From Chloroflexota bacterium (GTDB lineage Bacteria; Chloroflexota; Limnocylindria; Limnocylindrales; CSP1-4): a stretch of 37,149 nucleotides of DNA. The notes beneath the pieces are model-generated. The model was not told the DNA's origin, searched no databases, and saw only the letters and a list, made by a program, of their open reading frames with translations. A program made the translations under genes and the position numbers. The stretch is from contig JALOOH010000003.1 of assembly GCA_025454515.1 (NCBI GenBank), positions 1-37,149 on the forward strand, given 5' to 3'. Positions 33,345 to 37,149 of the stretch are shown here, in pieces (positions within the stretch are counted from its first letter, which is position 1; each line of letters starts with the position of its first letter).

Positions 33345-33773
33345 ATGACGTTCGGGGAGAAGAGCAGCTGGGTCGAGGTGTTCGTCGCGGTGCCGACGTT
33401 CCTCGTCTACCTCGCGCTGGTCGTGCCACAGGTGCTCGGCCAGCCGATCGCCGAGGTCGCGTGGGTCGGGCCGATGATCTTCGCCATCGTCGGCTTCGTC
33501 GTCGCGAACGTCCTCGGCAACGTCGTGGCCGCCGCCTCCAACCCCCGGGAGGCGGACGTGACCGACGAGCGCGACCGGGAGATCCACCGCGTCGGGAAGC
33601 GCTTCGGCGACTGGCTGGTGATCGCCGGCGCGAGCGTCGCGCTGGTGCTCTCGATGGCCATGGCCGAGCAGTTCTGGATCGCCAACGCCATCTACCTCGG
33701 CGGCATGGCGGCGTCGACCGTCACCGCGTTCACGAAGATCGCGGCCTACCACGGGTCGTTCCAGCGATGGTGA
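33345..33773 (+). CDS. Four-helix membrane protein (DUF2178-like) paired with XRE regulator
   Basis: A 142-residue integral membrane protein with four helices (VFVAVPTFLVYLALVV; VGPMIFAIVGFVVANVLGNVV; WLVIAGASVALVLSM; IANAIYLGGMAASTVT) and a charged loop DERDREIHRVGKRFGDW between helices 2 and 3. This loop pattern is typical of small membrane proteins that occur with a 70-residue HTH regulator. The start at 33345 has ggag upstream and follows the promoter described at 33271. The last bases overlap the regulator gene. Function unknown. Confidence 0.8.
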   Translation: MTFGEKSSWVEVFVAVPTFLVYLALVVPQVLGQPIAEVAWVGPMIFAIVGFVVANVLGNVVAAASNPREADVTDERDREIHRVGKRFGDWLVIAGASVALVLSMAMAEQFWIANAIYLGGMAASTVTAFTKIAAYHGSFQRW

Positions 33774-33991
33774 AGCCCACTCGCGTCACGAACTCGATCC
33801 GTGCTCTCCGGTTCGCGGCCGGCGAGATGACCCAGGCGGAGCTCGCCGACCGGGTCGGTGTGACCCGTCAGACGATCATCGCGATCGAGCAGGGCCGGTA
33901 CTCGCCGACGCTCGAGATGGCCTTCCGGATCGCGCGGGTCCTCCGCATGCCGCTCGACGAGGTCTTCGGATACCCGGAGGGGCCGGAGTGA
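33767..33991 (+). CDS. Small XRE family transcriptional regulator (YozG-like)
   Basis: A 74-residue protein that is almost only an HTH_3 domain: RALRFAAGEMTQAELADRVGV is the first helices and turn, TRQTIIAIEQGRYSP the recognition helix, followed by LEMAFRIARVLRMPLDEVFGY. It overlaps the membrane protein gene by 7 bases, so the two are translated together. The inverted repeat around their common promoter makes autoregulation likely. Confidence 0.9.
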   Translation: MVKPTRVTNSIRALRFAAGEMTQAELADRVGVTRQTIIAIEQGRYSPTLEMAFRIARVLRMPLDEVFGYPEGPE

Positions 33992-34067
33992 CCGCGAGGA
34001 TCGGCCGCCCGCCCGCCCCGCGCCCGCGGGCCTCCGGGCTCACCCACACGCGACGCAGGAGAGAGTC

Positions 34068-34544
34068 ATGACCGTCCAGCAGACGCCGCAGAAGAAGCAG
34101 CCCTCGCCGCCGCCGCGATGGTTCGTCCGCACGTTCTGGGTGCTGCACCGCGCGGCGTTCTCGGGCACGCGCGGCCGCTTCGGGCTGCGGCGGGCGACCC
34201 CCGACCAGTGGGGCATGATGCGGCTGCGGACGATCGGGCGACGCTCCGGCGACGAGCGGGTGGCCATCCTGGGCTACGTCGAGGACGGCCCCGACCTGGT
34301 CACCCTGGCGATGAACGGCTGGGGCGACCCGGAGCCGGCGTGGTGGCTCAACCTGCAGTCGCACCCGGACGCGGTCGTGGACCTGCCCGGCGGGTCGCGC
34401 CCGGTCCGCGGGCGAGCCGCCACCGCCGAGGAGCGGCCGCGGCTCTGGGCGCGGTGGGCGGCGTTCAACGAGGACCTCGACGGCTACGCCGCACGCCGGT
34501 CGCGTGAGACGGCCGTGGTCATCCTCGAGCCGCGGGCCCCGTAG
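34068..34544 (+). CDS. Nitroreductase family deazaflavin (F420)-dependent oxidoreductase, Ddn type
   Basis: A 158-residue split-barrel protein of the Ddn family, which reduces quinones, nitroimidazoles or other acceptors with F420H2. The family signatures are clear: LRTIGRRSGDERVAILGY, DLVTLAMNGWGDPEPAWWLNLQSHPDAVVDL and ERPRLWARWAAFNEDLDGYA. It starts with a Pro/Gln/Lys-rich leader (about residues 1-17). Its presence suggests the host makes coenzyme F420. A TetR gene ends convergently 24 bases downstream. Confidence 0.88.
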   Translation: MTVQQTPQKKQPSPPPRWFVRTFWVLHRAAFSGTRGRFGLRRATPDQWGMMRLRTIGRRSGDERVAILGYVEDGPDLVTLAMNGWGDPEPAWWLNLQSHPDAVVDLPGGSRPVRGRAATAEERPRLWARWAAFNEDLDGYAARRSRETAVVILEPRAP

Positions 34545-34568
34545 CGATCTCCGTGGCGGTCCCGATCC

Positions 34569-35216
34569 TCAGCCGGAGCGCTCGCTGTCCCGCGCGCGCT
34601 CCAGTCCGTCGAGGATCAGGTCGAGCCCGAACGCGAACTCCACGTCGTCGTCGTGGACGGCCTCCGCCATGATCCGCTGCGAGTGCGGAAGGGCCCCCCC
34701 GGTCATCGCCTCGAGCAGCGCGGGGTCCGGCATCCCCTGCACCCCGGGGTCGAACAGGTCCCGGGTGAAGCCGAGCACGCGGCTGTCGAGGACGTGGACC
34801 GCCGTGTGCGCGAGCTGGGGCGAGAAGCCGGCCCCCAGGAGGCACCCGGTGACGCCGTCGAGGTACGCGACCATCGGCAGGCGCACCTGCGGCCGGGCGG
34901 CGAACAGGGCGGGCGCCCACGGGTGACGGCGCACGGTCGCGCGGCCGCTCCACGCCCTCCGCCGGAGCGCCTCCTTCCACTCGACGTCGGCGGGCGGCGT
35001 CTCGATCTCGCCCACGAGGAGGTCCGCCATCCCGTCGAGCAGCGCGTCCTTCCCGTCGACGTGGTTGTACAGCGACATCGCCTCCACGCCGAGGGCCTGG
35101 CCGACCCGCCGCATCGTCACGGCGTCCAGACCCTCGGCGTCGGCGACGTCGATCGCCGCGCGCAGCACGCGCTCGCGGTTCAGGGGCTCGCGGCCGGTGC
35201 GGGGGCGACGCGTCAT
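34569..35216 (-). CDS. TetR family regulator (TetR_C-type)
   Basis: A 215-residue repressor: the HTH is LNRERVLRAAIDVADAEGLDAVTMRRVGQALGVEAMSLYNHVDGKDALLDGM, followed by a helical ligand domain with RRHPWAPALFAARPQVRLPMV. I use ATG 35216; a GTG directly before it (35219) is possible. TAGAAT lies 6 bases before the ATG, which fits a leaderless transcript, and no Shine-Dalgarno is visible. TTACgttGTAA just upstream is a candidate operator. Its target could be itself or the convergent Ddn gene; nothing divergent is adjacent. Confidence 0.88.
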   Translation of the reverse strand: MTRRPRTGREPLNRERVLRAAIDVADAEGLDAVTMRRVGQALGVEAMSLYNHVDGKDALLDGMADLLVGEIETPPADVEWKEALRRRAWSGRATVRRHPWAPALFAARPQVRLPMVAYLDGVTGCLLGAGFSPQLAHTAVHVLDSRVLGFTRDLFDPGVQGMPDPALLEAMTGGALPHSQRIMAEAVHDDDVEFAFGLDLILDGLERARDSERSG

Positions 35217-35222
35217 CACCCC

Positions 35223-35241
35223 ATTCTAACTTACGTTGTAA
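35223..35241 (-). promoter_or_regulatory. -10 box and TTAC-N3-GTAA operator of the TetR gene
   Basis: On the minus strand TAGAAT (35228-35223) is a good -10 hexamer whose predicted start of transcription coincides with the ATG. TTACGTTGTAA (35231-35241) is a short palindrome of the kind bound by TetR dimers. No clear -35 is seen. Confidence 0.45.
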
Positions 35242-35274
35242 ACCTCCGGCCCGGCGTCCCGGTCCGGCGCCCCG

Positions 35275-36089
35275 CTACCCCGCGCGCGCGTCGATGAAGC
35301 GCAGCCAGTTGCGCAGCTCGACCTCGCGGATCGCCGGGTCGATGAGGTCGTCGCCGACGCGGAGCTCGGCGCGCAGGTCGGCCCTCCCCGGGTCCGCGGC
35401 GATGGCCCTCATCTTCGCCGCGTAGTCGGCGACGGCCTCCTCGTCGGGGAAGATGCCCTCCCGCACGAGGGGCTTGGCACGCGCCGCGATGAGGCGCCCC
35501 ATCTCGTGCAGGGTGTACTCGGGGTGGTACTGGGTGGACCAGAAGACGCCGTCGCCCGCCTCGACGATCGCGGCCTGCACGTGGCTGTGCTCGTTGGTCG
35601 CGAGGAGCGGCGTGCCGTCGGGGAGCCGCGTGACCTCGTCGAGATGCATGATGAAGGCGTCGAAACGTCGCGTGCGATCCCCCACTCGCGACCCCGCGGG
35701 TTGGCGGCCACCTCGCCCCCGGCGACCTGCGACGCGAGCTGGATCCCCCAGCAGCTGCCCCAGCAGACCGCCCCTGCCTCCATCAGCTCCGTCGCGAACG
35801 CGATCTGGCCGGCCACGCGCGGGTCGTCCGTCCGGTAGACGGTCAGGTCGGACCCGGTCCAGATGAACCCGTCGAAGTCGGCGATGGATGAGCCCGCCGG
35901 CAGGGCGAAGTCGGGATCGGCGACGAAGACGATCTCGGACGTCGCGTTGGGCGCCTCGCGCCGGAGGAAGTCCCGGAACAGGTCGTGGGGGTGGCCCACG
36001 TCGGAGCGATCGAAGTTCTCGCGGCTGGCGGCCGGGTAGCAGTTGACGATGAGGAACCGGCGAGGCGCCAGGGTGGTGGGCGAGGTCAT
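35275..36089 (-). pseudogene. Class I glutamine amidotransferase (GMP synthase-like), frameshifted and internally deleted
   Basis: Two reading frames each hold half of one protein. The N-terminal half (from ATG 36089) has FLIVNCYPAASRENF, FDGFIWTGSDLTVY and the nucleophile elbow CWGSCWGIQLASQVAGG. The C-terminal half, in another frame, has FDAFIMHLDEVTRLPDGTPLLATNEHSHVQAA and the catalytic HPE in STQYHPEY. The break lies at about 35664-35690. Related proteins normally have about 20 residues between the GREWGIAR-like segment and the FDA..HLDEV segment; only about three remain, so the lesion is a short deletion that also shifts the frame. The start overlaps the phosphodiesterase stop (ATGA). 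It is either a pseudogene or an assembly error; all catalytic residues survive in the pieces. Confidence 0.8.
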
Positions 36090-36883
36090 GCGCGTGCTCC
36101 GAGCTGCGGGAAGTCGGTGATCAGGCCGGCGATGCCCATCCGGGCGAGCCGTGCCATCTCGTCGGGGTCGTTGACCGTGTACGGGTTGAGCCGGATCCCG
36201 CGGGCGATCTGCTCCCCGATCTCCTCGATCGAGACGCGCGTGATCCGCGGGTTGAAGGCCTCGAAGAACGGGTCGCCGAAGTCGATCGGGTCCTCGGGGA
36301 AGAGGCCCAGGATCGCCTGCACCTCGAGATCCGGCCGGCGCTGCCTCACCGCCTTCAGCCACTCGTGTCGGGCGGAGGAGAAGAGCAGGTGGTCGGGGCC
36401 GATCCCCACCTCGTCCGCGAGCGCGAGGACGGCGCCCACCTCGTCGAACGTGTCGTTGGGACGGGGCTGGGCCTTGAGCTCCAGGTTCAGGCGCCAGTCG
36501 AGCTCGAGCGTGAGCTCGAAGGCCTCGCGCAGGGTGGGGACCTTCTCGCCGACGTAGCGATCGAGCTCCGCGCGCGTCACGGCGCCGGCGGCGACCTGCC
36601 CGAAGGGGTCGTCGCGCTCGAACCAGGACCCGGCGTCGAGCGTGCGGATCTCGGCCAGGGTGTACGTCGAGAACGGCGCGGGGACGCGGCCGGGGAACCT
36701 GTCCGCGACGTCGGTCGTGCGCGTCATCGCGTCGTCGTGCATGAGGAAGAGCTGGCCGTCCGCGGAGACCGCCACGTCGGTCTCCCACAGGTCGGCGCCG
36801 ACCGCGTGCGCCTTCCGCGCGGCGGCGAGGGTGTTCTCCGGCGCCAGGCTTCGTGCGCCCCGGTGCGCGATGATCGCGGCCAT
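36086..36883 (-). CDS. Glycerophosphodiester phosphodiesterase family protein
   Basis: A 265-residue TIM-barrel phosphodiesterase that hydrolyses glycerophosphodiesters to glycerol-3-phosphate and an alcohol. The N-terminal HRG (H7, R8) and PENT (E16) motifs, ETDVAVSADGQLFLMHDD, the internal NLELKAQP and the closing strand GIAGLITDFPQL are all in family order. It has no signal peptide, so it is cytoplasmic like UgpQ. It is the upstream partner of the broken amidotransferase gene (ATGA overlap). Confidence 0.92.
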   Translation of the reverse strand: MAAIIAHRGARSLAPENTLAAARKAHAVGADLWETDVAVSADGQLFLMHDDAMTRTTDVADRFPGRVPAPFSTYTLAEIRTLDAGSWFERDDPFGQVAAGAVTRAELDRYVGEKVPTLREAFELTLELDWRLNLELKAQPRPNDTFDEVGAVLALADEVGIGPDHLLFSSARHEWLKAVRQRRPDLEVQAILGLFPEDPIDFGDPFFEAFNPRITRVSIEEIGEQIARGIRLNPYTVNDPDEMARLARMGIAGLITDFPQLGARA

Positions 36884-36987
36884 CCTGCTGTCTGGGTGCC
36901 TCCGACGTGCCCGGCGGCCGTGGCGGTCGCTCGTCGCAAGGCTACATGAGGTGCCTGGCGCGGCGGCCGGGCTCGGACCGCGGTCCG

Positions 36988-37149
36988 TCAGGCGATCGTG
37001 ATCACCACGTTGCCCCGCTTGTGGTCCGCCTCCACGTACCGGTGCGCGTCCGCGATCCGCTCCAGCGGGTAGACGCGGTCGATCACCGGCGCGATCGCCC
37101 CGGCGTCCACCAGCTCCGCGAGGCGCACGAGGTCCGCGGCCGAGAACGC
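36988..37149 (-). CDS. C-terminal end of a zinc-type alcohol dehydrogenase/quinone oxidoreductase (partial)
   Basis: An open minus-strand frame entering from the window edge ends at TGA (36990-36988). Its 53 residues include VRLAELVDAGAIAPVIDRVYPL, then RIADAHRYVEADHKRGNVVIT, which is the classic C-terminus of the medium-chain dehydrogenase/reductase family (NADPH:quinone reductase-like). The catalytic and cofactor domains lie outside the window, so zinc dependence and substrate are not known. This gene was not in the ORF track. Confidence 0.85.
   Translation of the reverse strand, partial: AFSAADLVRLAELVDAGAIAPVIDRVYPLERIADAHRYVEADHKRGNVVITIA

Overview
The window is a GC-rich (around 70 percent by eye) bacterial chromosome segment, densely packed, with many ATGA/GTGA stop-start overlaps. 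Two Ddn-type (putatively F420-dependent) oxidoreductases, a non-pyrrolysine MttB-family protein, a Hox-type [NiFe] hydrogenase, a fused Mop-type molybdenum enzyme and an SPFH plus ribbon-helix-helix pair together suggest a Chloroflexota soil or aquifer lineage (Limnocylindria/Ellin6529-like); an actinobacterium is the main alternative. This placement is inference: there is no rRNA or other strong marker in the window. I saw no tRNA, rRNA, CRISPR array, transposase or phage gene.

Layout. 1-3.8 kb: a helix-hairpin-helix protein, an MscL channel with a zinc-ribbon tail, a small Cys-rich membrane protein, asparaginyl-tRNA synthetase (with an apparent internal deletion of about 50 residues) and a Ddn-like protein. 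3.8-4.4 kb: a gene-free, repeat-rich stretch with nested inverted repeats and tandem GC repeats, ending in a candidate operator/promoter. 4.45-10.96 kb: a five-gene hydrogenase operon, hoxE-hoxF-hoxU-hoxY-hoxH, in which HoxF is fused to a complete GltD/NfnB-like FAD/NAD(P)H module. This is the most unusual system in the window: one diaphorase complex with two pyridine-nucleotide sites, a layout that could allow electron bifurcation or dual NADH/NADPH coupling. No maturation (hyp) genes or endopeptidase are present.

11.0-16.6 kb (minus strand): a lipoprotein alpha/beta hydrolase, a GntR/LacI-type regulator with a palindrome on its own -10 box, a small gene remnant, and a fused Mop-type molybdenum hydroxylase. 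16.7-19.0 kb: an orphan secreted or anchored protein and an EamA exporter. 19.0-20.8 kb: a repeat-rich spacer (28-bp tandem repeats, atatcgat direct repeats), then an SPFH membrane protein and a ribbon-helix-helix protein. 20.8-27.2 kb (minus strand): adenosine deaminase-like, MttB-like, and a three-gene ABC-2 exporter.

27.3-30.1 kb: two tandem paralogous small membrane proteins, divergent from a TetR regulator with an inverted-repeat operator between them, then a methyltransferase. 30.0-34.5 kb: a collection of single-domain proteins (GyrI-like, VOC fusion, AlkZ-like winged helix, RibD_C/DHFR-like), a membrane protein/XRE regulator pair behind a clear promoter, and a second Ddn-like enzyme. 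34.6-37.1 kb (minus strand): a TetR regulator with a probably leaderless start, a broken class I glutamine amidotransferase, a glycerophosphodiester phosphodiesterase and the C-terminal end of a zinc-type alcohol dehydrogenase running off the window.

Two otherwise well-conserved genes (asnS and the amidotransferase) each appear to lack an internal block. Either this lineage carries real deletions or the assembly has skipped GC-rich hairpins; raw reads would decide.
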